From Cunninghamia lanceolata (Eukaryota > Streptophyta > Pinopsida > Cupressales > Cupressaceae), in contig BSBN01001017.1 of the NCBI GenBank assembly GCA_027924645.1, positions 11,806,501 to 11,870,500 of the forward strand: a DNA stretch of 64,000 nt. The letters are read 5' to 3'. Shown here in pieces: positions 23,578-36,300 of this stretch (the stretch's first letter is position 1; every line of letters starts with the position of its first letter). A program made the position numbers and the translations under genes. The notes under the pieces are model-generated. The model was not told the DNA's origin, did not search any database, and worked only from the letters and a program-made list of their open reading frames with translations.

Positions 23578-24106
23578 ATGCTAGAGCTTCTTGGACTAGG
23601 AAATTGAGTTTCATTCTCATTCATTTCTTATCTATTCACAAGAGATGGGATTAGCATTATTGTACCCTTTCACCATGGTTAGAGGTAACTCTATCCTCTC
23701 ATATGGTGAGATCATCATATGACAATGTTAAGTCTTCCACTTGTGTAGTCATTCTTTATGCATGGATGTCACGCTCAATGAGTGTTGTTGCATTGTGTCA
23801 CAACATTTCTATTGTGTAGGTGTGAATTTTGTTGTGTTTGTGTTATAATTGTGTCATGAGAATTGTATTCATCCATTTATTAACAATTAATGTCTTGGGA
23901 GAGAGCTTGAGGCACTACATGTTGCAAGGGTTTGTAATGGTGTATGTGACTGTTTAAGACATTTTAGAATGTGTGGAATACTATTTCAACATGTGAATTT
24001 GAATGAGAATGGTTGATGTGTATAACTATGTATGTCACCGAAAAGAATAAATGAAAGAATATAAGAAAGATAATCATGTCACATTGCTACCCATTCCTTC
24101 ATGATC
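23578..24106. other. Flank of G1, no supported gene
   Basis: About 530 bases. It includes short runs of GTTGTGTTTGTG type sequence but no coding signal, RNA gene or known repeat. Confidence 0.4.
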
Positions 24107-25185
24107 ATTAGGTTAACAATACATCCACTTCAAGCCAAGCTGATGCTTTGTGAGGAAAGGGATTCCTTCAATTTGTGGGTTCTAAATAGTTCCACCATTT
24201 GTAGTTGGAGTATTGGATGAAGTTAGAGTTGCTTGAGTTTACTACACCAATGATGGTTGTACATTTATGCTTAGATTTTATTTCTTATTGAGTGGTGGAG
24301 CACTATTGAATATGTGGAGTTTTGAAGCATGTTGTCTATACAAATGTATATTTATATAGTTCGTCTATTATTGGAAATTCTATTGTATTATTGTGGGCTT
24401 TTATATTGTACATCTTGTAAAAATCTTTGGCATAATAATCGATACTATATTTGTAATGGAAGTTACTAGTTTGTGTGTGCGTGTGTGTGGGAGCGCGCGC
24501 GTGCGTGCATGCGAATTAATCTTGTTAAGTATGAGAAATGTTGTGGCCCACATTAGGGGTTATATACTTTTACCTTTTCATGCTTTGTCAATGAGAATAT
24601 TATACAAAACAGTGAAACCTTTTAGACAATGAACCTTATTTATTATGTTAATAACCCTTTGAGTGCTTAGAGCATCTAAATGTATTTTTTTAGATTTTTC
24701 ATAGCTTGAAAACATAGATCATTAATTGATGTAATCATATTTGATAATATCGATTATCCTATTAGATAATGTATATGTATAGTCACATTCATGACTCTCT
24801 CAAAGCATGTTGAACTCCAAATGGCCATAATATCTTCATACAATGTTTTTCAATGCCTATGGATATTTATTAAAAAAATATAACCCACTATTTGTACATA
24901 AAATGAAGATAACACCCAATTAAGTCACACTTCTTGTTGCCAATAGTTTTTCTATCTTTTTATTCCTAAATATTTCCACTCATCCACATGCATATGTCTT
25001 TTAATTCCTTATAGATTTAAAACAAATCATAGGTGGCATGAAACCTCAACCTTGTTTCTTAGCCACAACCTATGAGTTGTAGTAGCATTAAATGGTTTAT
25101 ATAGAGAGAGATAGTATTTACCCTACCTTTGGTATATGATTAAGATGAATAATGTTAGACCCCAATTTCATCAAGGAATAATTGA
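24107..25185 (+). repeat. Recurrent unit, copy A (truncated by G2)
   Basis: It aligns with 33,307-34,390 (copy B) from ATCATTAGG through AAGCTGATGCTTTG...GGGATTCCTTCAATTTGTGG to ...CCCAATTTCATCAAGGA. Its last part, from about 24,460, also matches 60,689-61,385 (copy C). No protein is supported. The right end is cut by the G2 LTR at 25186. Upstream of the homology the sequence reads TTCATG|ATCATTAGG, giving an empty-site view of where G3 adjoins copy B. A purine-pyrimidine alternating tract (GTGTGTGTGG...GCGCGCGCGTGCGTGC) lies at about 24,473-24,513. Confidence 0.85.
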
Positions 25186-26041
25186 TGTAGGAGCATCCAT
25201 GGTTCAAGAGAAATCTTGTATCAACCAAAAATATTTGCATTTCAGTTTGTTTGCAGTTTAGTTTGTTTCTTTTCATTTTCTAGTTTAGTTCAGGCAGTTT
25301 AGTCTGTAGCAGTTTCTATACTTTGGTCTACGTTCTACCATAGTTGTATTTCAGATCTTGCAGAGCTGGACTTAGCATCTAGATTCATTCATCTACATCA
25401 TATCCAAATCTTAGAGCATTTGGATCAGTTACCAGAAAGTTATTGCTATCAGAAGATCGACTATTTTCTCAAAACATAGAATCTTGACAGTCTCAGACAA
25501 TCAACTAAAGGAGAAGACTTACGTAGCATTTCTTGACTTATGGAGCCTAAGGACACATCATTCAATGATATTTGGTTTGTGGTTGACCTTCCCTGAGATC
25601 CGCACATCATTCCATTCATTTGTGGAGGTGTTCTATGCATTTAGGTCTGACCTATCTGTGCACACATGTTACAGCTCTTCATGGGAGTTTGTGATCTTCC
25701 TTGGCCGACACAGAGGAATCTTTTGTATCAGAAATGATATATATTGATGTAATAGATCCTTAGAAAAGTAGATCATGATAATAGTGATAGTTGATAGTTT
25801 AGATTTTGTACAAGGGGACTTCAAAGCTATATCTTGCACATATTCTGATATTTTGAAATCAGGCCTTTGACCCCTAAATGTAAGCCCGCATGATGCTGTC
25901 TGGATTGTACTTGAATTCTATGATATACTGAATGATTGAATATGCATTTGTTTCATATCTTTGAGTTGTTTCCACTATGTTTACTCTTGCTGCACGGTCT
26001 AGATAGTTCATTTTGTGAACCCTCCTATCGTGACTACACCA
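25186..26041 (+). repeat. G2 5' LTR
   Basis: 856 bp from TGTAGGAGCATCC to ...GACTACACCA, inserted in copy A of the recurrent unit. The start resembles the chromovirus LTR (TGTAGGGGCACC). The boundary is set by homology loss against copy B on the left and the primer site on the right. Confidence 0.7.
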
Positions 26042-26043
26042 AG

Positions 26044-26055
26044 TGGTATCGGAGT
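26044..26055 (+). promoter_or_regulatory. G2 primer-binding site (initiator Met tRNA type)
   Basis: TGGTATCGGAGT, two bases after the LTR. It differs by two bases from TGGTATCAGAGC, the plant initiator-Met tRNA complement used by many LTR elements. Confidence 0.75.
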
Positions 26056-26242
26056 GAAAGTTTTAATCTTTGGGAGCAAATTGAGCAGAGTTGGCGAAGG
26101 AATTCTATAAGATCTTGATGTGGACAGATTGCCAAATTGAGACAGGTTACTTGTATTGTAATTGATCGTCGATTGTGAGGCAGTTGTCACCTTGTAGCCT
26201 GATCGCCGAACTTGAGGCAGTTTGCACTTGATCCTAGGAAGA

Positions 26243-27330
26243 ATGCCATCGAGGAGAGTTATTGTTGTTGGAACAATGGCTAGTAGAATGGATGAGATGA
26301 TGAAAATGATGAAAACAATGTGAATTCGATTCGATACTATTGAAGAAGATAGGCAAAGAGGATTAACACCGAGACCTAATGTTGAAAGTGATGATGAAGA
26401 AGAATTTCAATCTATTGAACAAATTGGCAAAACCCTAGGAGGTGATGAAGAAGAAGAATCAGATCAAGTCAAGATGTTGCAAGTTATTTCAAAGATTGCA
26501 AAGAGACCTAGAGTTGATGTACCTAATTATACTGGTAATTTGAACCCTAATGAATTGATTGATTGGATAAATGACATGGAAGAACATTTTGAGTATGAAG
26601 AAGTTGAAGATCTAGAGAAGGTGAAATTTGCAAAGACAAAGTTGAAAGGACATGCTGCTATATGGTGGAAATAATTTCAATTGGATAGAAATAGAAGAGG
26701 AAGAGAAAAGATTACAAAATAGGATAGGATGGTGACAAAATTGAAGAATCAGTTTATACCTGCTGACCATGAGTTGGAGTTGTTGAAAAGATTGTAGAAC
26801 CTGAAACAAAAGGAGAAATCTGTGGAGTATACTGAAGAATTTCATAAGATGACCATAAGAACATGACATAGTGAAGCAAGCAAAGAGAAAGTGGTTAGAT
26901 ACATCAATGGATTGAGATTGAACATTCAAGAAGAACTAAGTTTGGTAAGGATGACATCATTGGAGGAAGCATATCAGTTTGGAGAAGCTGAATAAGAGAT
27001 AGAGAAGCAGAGGAGGTAAATTTTAGAATGGTAGAACATTTTTTGGAGGAGACAAATCACATCCAGAGCAGAAAAAGTTTGACAGCACATTCAAGAAGGA
27101 CGACAGAGATAATAATGCTTACCAGGGAGATGACAAAAACTTTTACCAAATAGGAAACCCTAGTGCATACCAAAATGAAGGATACAGAAGAGAGGGGAGA
27201 GGAACTGATATGAGAAAATTTAGAGGCACTTATTTTAAGTGTGGAGGTGAAGGACATAGAGCATTTGAGTGTAATCAAGGGAGTATGCGCAAGAGGACAG
27301 AGAACAATGGAAGAGCAGCCTATGTGGAAG
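26243..27330 (+). pseudogene. G2 gag
   Basis: Starts at the ATG at 26243. The capsid-like domain contains NLNPNELIDWINDMEEHFEY and KFAKTKLKGHAAIWW, typical of gypsy gag. A stop ends the open run just after IWWK (26672-26674). Further stops and a frameshift near 27,020 follow. The zinc knuckle at about 27,228-27,270 reads YFKCGGEGHRAFEC; the first Cys of the CCHC is Tyr, a G-to-A change. It would bind element RNA. Non-functional. Confidence 0.8.
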
Positions 27331-27914
27331 AAGAACCTATTGGATCACCTAGTTTAGTTGGTAAACCAGAGAAAGGAGAATCATTGGTGATGAGGAGAGC
27401 ACTATTTCAAGTAGAGACAAATGAGGAGCCACTGCAGAGGAAGAGTTTGTTCAGAAGAAGATGCAAATCAGGAGGTAAATGTTGTAAAGTTGTAATTGAT
27501 AGTGGTAGTTTAGATAACCTAGTTTTAGAGGAGATGGTGACTATTCTAAAGTTGGAAAGATTGAAACAACCTAATCCCTATTAGATAGCATGGATTTAGG
27601 ATGATCATAAGGTACTAGTGAGTGAACAATGTTTGGTGAAATTTCATATTGGATCTTATCACGATGAAGTATTATGTGATATTATGCCTATGAATGTTTG
27701 TCATATCTTGTTGGGTAGACCTTGGTAGTATGATAGAAAAGATATACATGATGGGAGAAAGAATACATACACTATAACATCAAATGGGAAGAGAATTACC
27801 TTAATTACTTTGGAAGATGATCCTAAGAGTGAAGTATGTGGGAATTCTAGAATCTGTTTGGTAGATGGAAGAAAATTTTTGGATGGTTTGAGACATGAGA
27901 ATATGTGTTAAGCT
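27331..27914 (+). pseudogene. G2 aspartic protease
   Basis: The active-site motif KVVIDSGSLDNLV is at about 27,487-27,525 with the DSG triad intact. Downstream, CHILLGRPW is the conserved C-terminal segment, followed at once by a TAG. The chromovirus in this window has a sense codon at that stop's position. The enzyme would mature gag and pol in particles. Two or more stops break the domain. Confidence 0.8.
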
Positions 27915-29099
27915 TTGATTCCTAAGAAGTCTGAAACATTGAAGGAGACTGAAGAATCACAATCAGAGGAGATAACAAAGTCGCTGACAGAGTATGAAGA
28001 CATCATATCAGATAACATACCTAAAGGATTGCCACCTATAAGAAGTATCAATCATCACATGGATCTTATACCAGGAGCTAGTTTGCCTAATAAAATAGCA
28101 CATAGGATGGCACCAGTAGAGAATGAAGAATTGAATGGATAGATACAAGAATTACTAAGGAAAGGTTTGATCAGAGAAAGATTGAGTCCTTGTGTAGTAC
28201 TTGTAGTGTTAGCACCTAAGAAGGATGGAGAGTGGATAATGTGTACCGATTCTAGAGCAATAAACAAGATCATAGTTAAGTATAGATTTCCTTTACCTAG
28301 GATGGATGATATCATAGACTGTTTGAGTGGAGCAATATATTTCACAAAGATAGATTTGAAGAGTGGATACCATCATATCAGAATTAGAGAAGGAGATGAA
28401 TGGAAGATTGCTTTTAAGACAAATGAAGGATTGTATGAGTGGTTAGTGATGCCTTTTGGATTAACAAATGCACCTAGTACTTTCATGAGATTAATGAATA
28501 AAGTTCTAAATAAATTCTTGGGTAAGTTTGTTATTGTGTATTTGGATGATATTCTGATTTTTAGTAAGACAAAAGAAGAACATTTGTGGCATATTAGACA
28601 AGTTTTGCAGAGGCTGAGAGAAGATAAATTGCTGATAAACATCAAGAAGTGTAGTTTCATGAAGGAAGAATTGGCATATTTGGGATCTGTGATTTCTGTA
28701 GACGGATTGAAGATGGACCTTGAGAAATTAAGAGCAATTGTTGAATTGCCTACACTGGAGAGCATTGGAGAAGTTAGATCATTTCATGGATTGGCTAGCT
28801 TCTACTAGAAGTTTATTAGAAATTTCAGTTCAATATGTAACCCTATGACAAATATAATGAGAGGTGACAGAAAAGATTTCAAGTGGACATTAGGAGCAGA
28901 TAATTTTTTTGAATTGTTGAAGAAGAAGGTGACAAAACAACCTATTTTAGCATTACCAGATTTCAAGAAGGTATTTCAAGTAGATTGTGATGCAAGTGGG
29001 AGTACAATTGGAGCAGTGTTAAGTCAAGAAGGTAGACCTATATTATATTTCAGTGAGAAGTTGAAAGATGCAAGGAAAATATATTCAGTTTATGATTAA
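27915..29099 (+). pseudogene. G2 reverse transcriptase and start of RNase H
   Basis: RT blocks read [48 protein letters not shown] (first catalytic Asp), [20 protein letters not shown] and [11 protein letters not shown] with the YLDD box at 28539-28550. From 28167 to 28808 the frame is open over 213 codons, so the core is well kept. A TAG after GLASFY at 28807-28809 interrupts the connection region. RNase H starts with VFQVDCDASGSTIGAVLSQEG. It copies element RNA to DNA. The upstream stop at 28140 separates this piece from the protease. Confidence 0.9.
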
Positions 29100-29567
29100 G
29101 ATTTCTATGCCATAATTCAAGCCCTAAAGAAGTGGAGACATTATTTGTTGACTAAGGAATTTGTGTTATATACAAATCATCAAGCTAAGTTGAATCAGAT
29201 ACATATGAGATGGGTAGAGTTCATGTAGAGTTATAATTTTGTGTTGAAGCATAGGAGTGGTAAATCAAACAAAGTTGTGGATGCATTGAGTAGGAGAAGA
29301 AACTTGTTGATAGAGATGAAAGTTGAGGTAATAGGCTTTGATGAATTGAAGAACATGTATGAGGGAGACACTAATTTTGTAGAAACTTGGAAAGCATGAA
29401 AGGAACCTGTTGTGATAGATAGGAGTAAGTGGTTGGACTATTTTATTTAGGAGGATATGTTGTTCAAAGGAAGTCAGTTATGCATACCTAGAAGTTCAAT
29501 GAGAGATAATTTGATCAAGGAGAAACACAGTGGTGGATTGGCAGGACATTTTGGTATTGATAGGATA
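29100..29567 (+). pseudogene. G2 RNase H end and integrase N-terminus, truncated
   Basis: The frame continues with FYAIIQALKKWRHYLLTKEF and a VVDALSRRR motif that ends RNase H in gypsy elements. Integrase then begins (LFKGSQLCIPRSSMRDNLIK; EKHSGGLAGHFGIDRI), which carries the two His of the HHCC zinc-binding domain. After GIDRIV the match to integrase stops abruptly at 29567. The chromovirus in this window continues here with its two Cys and the DDE core, so G2 has lost everything downstream. Confidence 0.85.
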
Positions 29568-30897
29568 GTGGCACCTAGTCAATAGGGGTCAAATGATGTA
29601 AATAATGTATATAGCTGGTTTGGTGTGTGTCTAAGCACATGAGTGATGCAATAAGGTCTAAATGAGACCATCTCCAATGTATTTGTGTCATTTAAGCCCT
29701 AAGGATGTAATTTTGTCCAATATTGCTTTGTAATAGTGATGTCATGTGGAAGATCAAAGGTCAATTTTGATTTGTAGTTGATGACTGTTAGAATTCAAGA
29801 GGGAAAGGTTTAAAAAAACCTCAAAAGACTTGAGGCACTTGGATAAAGTTGAATAAAGAAAGAAACTTTCCTTATTTCCGTATTTTTTGCTAAAAAACTA
29901 TATTTTTCTATTTTACAATGACAATACGGACTAGTACGGCCTTGTCATGGCATACAAGTTATAAGGATGGAAAATATGGTGTGTCTACTTCTCTTTGCAG
30001 GTGGTCTAAGGAGACATCATTGAATTTGAAGGGAGATTGAGACAATTAGGCCTCTTTTCCAAAGCATGTATGTGATTATTGACCTCCAAACTTCCCAATT
30101 GCACTTGGATGCTTTCAACTCATCACCAATGGTTAGAAAATGCAAGTTATTTGGTTAGGAACAATCACCAATTGATTTGAATGCAAGATTTCAATCTAAG
30201 CCCTTGTATCTCCTAAAATATAGGCAAAACTCAGTTAGGGTTCATTCAAACTCACTATTGTTTCATACCCTTATCGCCAAAATGCTTTAAACATAAAAAA
30301 TACATTTCCTAGCATCTATCATTCCAATTCTAAGAGTTTTGAGTGGTGGGGAAGCTCTGGAAACTTGTTTTGCTGCACCAAACCCTAGATCCCCTGTTCT
30401 GCAGACCATTTTCAAACAAATGTCTCTATCTCCCTTCAAATTTGATGATGTCTCCTCAGACCACCTGAAAAGAGAAGTAGACACACCATATTTTCCAACC
30501 ATATAAGTTGTACACCATGATAGGGCCGTACCAGGCCGTATTGTCGTTATAAAATAGAAAAATATAGTTTTTTAGCAGAAAAATAAGGAAATAAGGAAAG
30601 TTTCTTTCTTTATTCAACTTTCTCCAAGTGCCTCGAGTGTTTTGAGGCTTTTTTAAACCTTTCCCTCATGAATTCCAATGGTCATCAACTACAAATCAAA
30701 ATTGACCTTTGATCTTCCACATGACATCACTATTACAAAGCAATATTGGACAAAATTGCATGCTTAGGGCTTAAATGACACAAATACATTGGAAATGGTC
30801 TTATTTAGACCTTATTGCATCACTCATGTGCTTAGACACACACCAAACCAACTATATACATTATTTACATCATTTGACCCCTATTGACTAGGTGCTC
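29568..30897. repeat. Large inverted repeat, about 465-bp arms
   Basis: The left arm (29568-30042) starts GCACCTAGTCAATAGGGGTC. The right arm (30428-30897) is its reverse complement and ends GACTAGGTGC. Differences are scattered, and by eye more than nine of ten positions agree. The spacer is about 385 bases. The arms look like the first part of an LTR in opposite orientations, since the right arm continues into TCCTACA, the complement of a TGTAGGA LTR start. Transcripts through it would fold back. A second copy with only the right arm and spacer lies at 57,671-58,555. Confidence 0.85.
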
Positions 30898-31933
30898 CTA
30901 CACCAACTAGGGGTGTCCCCGATATACACAAGGTATGAGGGGCCCAAATTTATGAACACTAGCTCATTCAAGGAATGTGGCATAAGCGTAAGCGAATACC
31001 ACTTCACCTTGTGTCTGAAATCACTCGAGGCCACAAGTTTGTCCCAATGACTATTTAGCTAGATTGAGGTACAACTTTTGCTCTCCCCCCTTTGATATAC
31101 CCCACAAAAACACATGGTTGAGGTTGTCCCTAGGGGTGATGAAATCCCCTAGTAGGCCCCTTTTGAAGGGTTAACAAAAGTGAATCAAGTGTTGTGTTTT
31201 TGATCTCCAAGATCACCTTGTGGTGCGAGGAGAGAGCATACACACACACACATGATTCACACTCACGGTTGTTAATTGACCTTAGAAAATTGAAATGTGT
31301 GATCAAATAGTTCAATTACTTGTTCTATTTAGAACCCCAAATCAAGATGTGATTGAAGACACTTGTTTTTTTAAGCCTAATTTTTTATGTGTGATTACAA
31401 ACAATGTTCATTTTAAACCCAAAATCTAAATGTGTTTGCAAATAATGATTGAGAGATGAGAGATGGAATGTGTGCACCTAATTGTTTTCTCTTTCCAAGT
31501 TGCTATTTATGTTGATGCCCCTGTTGTTCCAGCTCCTTAGATGCCCTTGAAAATCACCAAGATAGGAAGAAACACCAACTTGCAAGCAAAAGTGGATTAG
31601 CACAAAATGATGTGATCTGTTAAAAATTTGATAATTAATGACCTAATATAGAAAAATAAGTTGTAAAAATAGAAAGGACATGAAATTCTATGCATTTTTA
31701 AATAAAATTCACTGAAAAAGGACATGTTTTGTTCCAGATATGTGCATTTTAAGTTTGAAGGAAAGCTGATGTTTGACTAAGAAATTACTTGATGAAAAGG
31801 TGAAATTACCTGATGATACTTGATCCACTATGAAGCTTGTCGAATTAGCTTTCCAACAACTGTAAAAACTTAAAAATCTGACATGATTTGCAAAAGTTAT
31901 GGTAGTTTTAAAAAGAAAACTATTTTAAGCTTA

Positions 31934-32046
31934 AAAAACACTATTCAGGGCCTGAAAACACTATTCACTACATGAAAATACTGTTCATGGCCGGAAGTAC
32001 TATTCACTGCCTGAAAAGTACTGTTCACTATTGAAAAGCACTGTTT
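31934..32046. repeat. Degenerate tandem repeat CACTATTCACTGCCTGAAAA
   Basis: Five to six imperfect units of 20-24 bp in the G3 leader, each with a form of CTGAAAA-CACTATTCACT. The same array is at about 59,590-59,705 in the duplicate. Confidence 0.75.
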
Positions 32047-32260
32047 CATCATCCTACAAACATATGTTTAAATTTGACCTGCAACAAAAATGGTCAAATT
32101 ATATTTTTTTCTTTGCCACTGGCCCCTTCTAGATGCAACAGTGATGTCTATTTTAGCCTAGGAAGTCACCTGTAACAATCACTTAAAAAACTCGGCAAAC
32201 TAGGGTTAGAAAAGGATGCAAATTTTTACTACAAAAACATAAGATTTGATCAGGTGAAGT

Positions 32261-32283
32261 GGGTCCCACTGGGTGTGCCAAAA
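32261..32283 (-). promoter_or_regulatory. G3 primer-binding-site region
   Basis: On the minus strand, TTTTGGCACACCCAGTGGGA then CCC directly follows the LTR end. It is the same type as in G1 and unlike the initiator-Met site of G2 and the chromovirus. Confidence 0.55.
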
Positions 32284-33306
32284 TGTAGATGAAAAAATTT
32301 GGACAAAAGGAAGATAAAACAATAAACATGAAATACCTTGATCCAAATCCTTCGAATACCTTAGATGTTGATGCATGCATGTTGGATTGACGTATCTAAT
32401 TTGATGTTAATTGCTCACGTTTGCAACATAACGTTAATAAGATGAAGATTTGATGAAAGAAGACAATAGATGAGGATGGATGAAAGATTGAATGATGCAA
32501 AGGTTTCAAAGTGATTTTGATAGCGTAAGGATATGAAACTCAATGCATACCAATGGCTTATGAGAGGCCATATTTATAGGCAAGGGCTGATTTTTGATAT
32601 GGAGGGAAGAAGATTTGATAAGATAAGATTTGATTTGATTTTGATCCTAAACAAGCTACACACAATTTTCCCAAAAGCTCTGATCCTAAACAAGCTACAC
32701 ACAGTTTTCCCAAAAGCTTTATACAATATCATGGGCTATAGAAATATCATGTCTACTATTTTGCTTTATTTGACAAAAGAGGAAATAAAACAAGATAAGA
32801 TATGACTTAAAAAGATAGAAAGAGATTTAATTTTTTTGTTTTAAAGAATATAAATCCTAAAAAGAGATGAGAGGGATAATTGGTGAATTATCTAATTAAA
32901 TAAATTAATTAGATACACATGAGTTTAATTTTGGAAAGAAAGCGAGATCTTTTTAGGATTCTGAATTAATTAAATAAATATTTAATTTATTTAATTAATT
33001 TTGGATTGTGGTGAGAGATGACATGGAAAGATAATTAAATAAATAAAAAATTATTTAATTATAGGAAAATAGATAAATGACTAATAATTATAAATAATTA
33101 TTTAATTAGAGGGGATAAATGGCCATGAATAATAAAATAAATTAAATTTATTTAATTATAGAAGAAGGGATTATGGGATAGAAAAGGGTGAAATTAGTCA
33201 AATAAATAAGATTTATTTAACTAATTAGGTGATGACATGGGTACCTAGGGCAAAACATGCTACAACATGTAAAGTTGCAAGAGATGGACAATTTTGGGTG
33301 TCTACA
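32284..33306 (-). repeat. G3 LTR
   Basis: 1,023 bp, minus-strand start TGTAGACACCC at 33306, end ...TTTCATCTACA at 32284. The 5' half on the minus strand is rich in ATTTAATTA blocks, as in the G1 LTR. It includes two tandem 39-bp copies of TGATCCTAAACAAGCTACAC... at 32642-32680 and 32681-32719, which are absent from the duplicate at 59,952-60,686. Confidence 0.8.
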
Positions 33307-36300
33307 ATCATTAGGCTACCCATTTATCCACTTTAAGACAAGCTGATGCTTTGGGAGGAAAGGGATTCCTTCAATTTGTGGGTTCAAAACACTGTCACCA
33401 TTTGTAGTTGGAGTGTTGGATGAAGTTAGAGTTGCTTGACATTACTACATCAAGGATGGTTGTACATTTATGCTTAGATTATATTTCTTGTTGTGTGGTG
33501 GAGCACTATTGCATATGTGGAGTTTTGAAGCATGTTGCCTATTCAAATGTATATTTATACAATGGCTATGTTATTGGAAATTCTATTGTATTATTGAGGG
33601 CATTGATATTATATGTCTTGTAAAGACCTTTGGCATAATCATCCATACTAGATTTGTAATGGAAGACACTAGTTTATATTTCTATGTGTACATGTGTGCA
33701 ATGTGCATGTGTGTGTATATGCATGTGCATGTGTGTGAATTGATCTTGTAAAGTATGAGAAATGTTGTGGCCCACATTATGGGGTTGTTTATACATTTAC
33801 CTTTTCATGCTTTGTAAATGAGAATATTATACAAAACAACTAAACCTTTTTGACAATGAAGCTTATTTATTATGTTAAAAACCCTTTGAGTGGTTGGAGC
33901 ATCTAAATGTATTGTTTTAGATTTTTCGTAGCTTTAAAACATAGATCATTAATTGATGTGATCAAATTTGATAATATGAATTGGCCTAGTAGATAATTTA
34001 TATGTATAGTCACATTCATGACTATCTCAAAGCATGTTAAACTTCAAATGGCCATAATATCTTCATAAAATGTCTTTTCAATGCCCATGAGTATTTATTA
34101 AAAAAGATATAACCCACATTTGTATATAAAATGAAGATAACACCCAATTAAGTCACACTTCTTGTTACCAACGATTTTTCTATCTTTTTATTCCTAAATA
34201 TTTCCACTCATCCAAATGCATGTCTTTTGATTCCTTATAGATTTAAAACAAATCATGGGTGGCATGAAACCTCAACCTTGTTGCTTAGCCACAACCTATG
34301 AGTTGTAGTAGCATTAAATGATTTAAGTAGAGATAGATAGTATTATATGATTTAGATGAATAATGTGAGAACCCAATTTCATCAAGGATTAATAACTTAG
34401 TGAGAATTGTTCTGAGCTATTATATTCTCTACTTCTTTCTTTATTAAAGTATCTTATTGCAACTTGTTTTCCCATTATGCTTCATAAAATATAGTCATGG
34501 GAATGTTTGTTCCTACATCTTGCCTTGGCTTAAATATTAGTTACATCTTCTTTAAAACTAAAATCAAAATCTAGTATTTTGTTGCAATATAGACACCTCT
34601 CTATGTTCTACCAAGATAGTATGGTTTTGAATTTAAACTCTTGATATTATGTATTGAAATGATAATAGTAAACAAGATGACCATATTTTGGATAAATCAA
34701 ACAAAGAGATAATTTTCATATGTTTCCAGGGTCAATTCTCACCTAGTGGGTGTTGTGTAGGGAGCTAAGAACAACCATCTTGACCTTCTCTCCCTTTATG
34801 TAAAATGCCATATAATCTACCATGTTCATTTTATGTTGTCGTACTAAATGTATTTCCCTTTTTGGTTTGTAGGGAACAACCATCTTCTTAAGAGGCATTC
34901 TAGACTTTTGCAGTTCTCTATAGAGACTAAAGTTGTATTGTAGTCCTCAATTTTTATTATGTTTTATCTACTTTGTTGCATGAAAATTTTGTCTTGCATT
35001 ATATGCTAAATTATAGGCACACTGACTAGTTAGAAGCTATTCTTTTAGTTGGACACTTAACCCTTAAAGATTACTAATTTTTGGATTTTTCCCCCTGAAA
35101 TTGATATCATTTTGCTAGTGAGTGGTCTTGAATTCCTTAGTAATGAAGTATTCTACCATCTTTGCACATACAAATCTAGTATTTTCTTATTTTAAGGGTA
35201 ACCGGTGGTAGATCTATAGATTCATCACTTGCGTAGCTAGTTGATCTTTAAGAGGCTAACGAACCCTAATAATGACAACACATAATATTGACTTAAAATG
35301 ACCTTTGATGGCAATACCACAGCACTCTTCTTTGGGCTAATATAATTCTTTTGAAGTAAAAGAGAATAGTTTTAACCTTGAGCATGCCACCAACAATGTG
35401 GATACATCATCTTAGATTCATCGAGAATAAAGATTGTCCCATAGAAAGCTAGATCTTCATTTGTATCTTTACCACATCCCTAGGATATTAAAATTTGAAA
35501 ATATGACACATAAATTTATTTTTTTTATCAATACATCGATATAGCTATGCCCAAAATGGCTCATTTCAGGAAAATAAGGCAATTGTGTAATTTACACACC
35601 CAAACATTGAATGTTATTCTTGTTTGAAACTTTGACTTACTGAAATCTTCTCGACAGACTAGCATTGCACTGTTGCAGTATTACAGATCGGAGATTAACA
35701 CGACGTACATTGTTAAAAGACCTCTCCACTGTGCGTAGAGCGAAACCTCACCGACTTTTGCCGCGTTGAAAACCATGCTTTATTAACTCATTCAAAATAT
35801 TTCATACCAACAATTTTCTTATACATGGATTTCTAAAGCCCGGAAGCAAAATCACAGATATTTAAAAGAGAAAAAGAGCATTAGAGGAATCCATAAGCAC
35901 CTGAGTTTTTCTGCAACTTTCAGGCATCCTCCTACGGAGGCTTTCCAAGACAAATATTCTTCCTATTCCTCCGTTCCTCATTATCCTTCAGATGATCCAG
36001 ACAAGTTCATAATCGTGCAGAGAGCATTTGGAACCAATCAGGTATATCGTTAAACTGCTTCAAGAAATATATTTGAAGCATTCAATAATATAGCCAGTTC
36101 CAAACACTCTCTACATTGCAAACTTGTCTGGATCATCTGGAGGAAAATGGGGAACCAAGATCATCTGGAGTAAAATGGAGAACCAAAACACATTCTTCTA
36201 AACATTTCTTTCATTTCGTTGCAGCAGGCCAGGCAGGATACTTTTTTTTTTTCTATAAAGAATGCTCTCAATCTGTGATACTGCCTTCGCTCTCTTCCAT

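Larger units (their letters stand above)
25186..29567 (+). mobile_element. Ty3/gypsy retrotransposon G2, 3' part missing
   Basis: 5' LTR (25186-26041), primer site (26044-26055), gag (26243 on), protease, RT, RNase H and the first part of integrase. The element is cut off at 29567, where a large inverted repeat starts, and no 3' LTR is found in the window. Its gag and pol resemble those of the chromodomain element at 49,213-56,429 along their whole length, so G2 probably belongs to the same chromovirus group, though its C-terminus is lost. It is broken by many stops. Confidence 0.85.
30898..33306 (-). mobile_element. LTR element G3, 5' part only (LTR plus leader)
   Basis: On the minus strand: LTR (33306-32284), primer-like site (32283-32261), then a leader to about 30,898 where the inverted repeat starts. 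No gag or pol is present. The leader matches parts of the G1 leader in order, and the LTR start TGTAGACACCCAAAATTG matches the G1 family start. Either the rest of the element was deleted, or the inverted repeat replaced it. Confidence 0.75.

Noticed and set aside
24393..24632. 79-codon frame over the GTGTG tract
   Set aside because: Generated by the alternating dinucleotide tract; not conserved in copies B and C.
30287..30502. 71-codon minus-strand frame (ETSSNLKGDRD...)
   Set aside because: It crosses from the inverted-repeat arm into the spacer; no family match, and the equivalent in the duplicate is broken.
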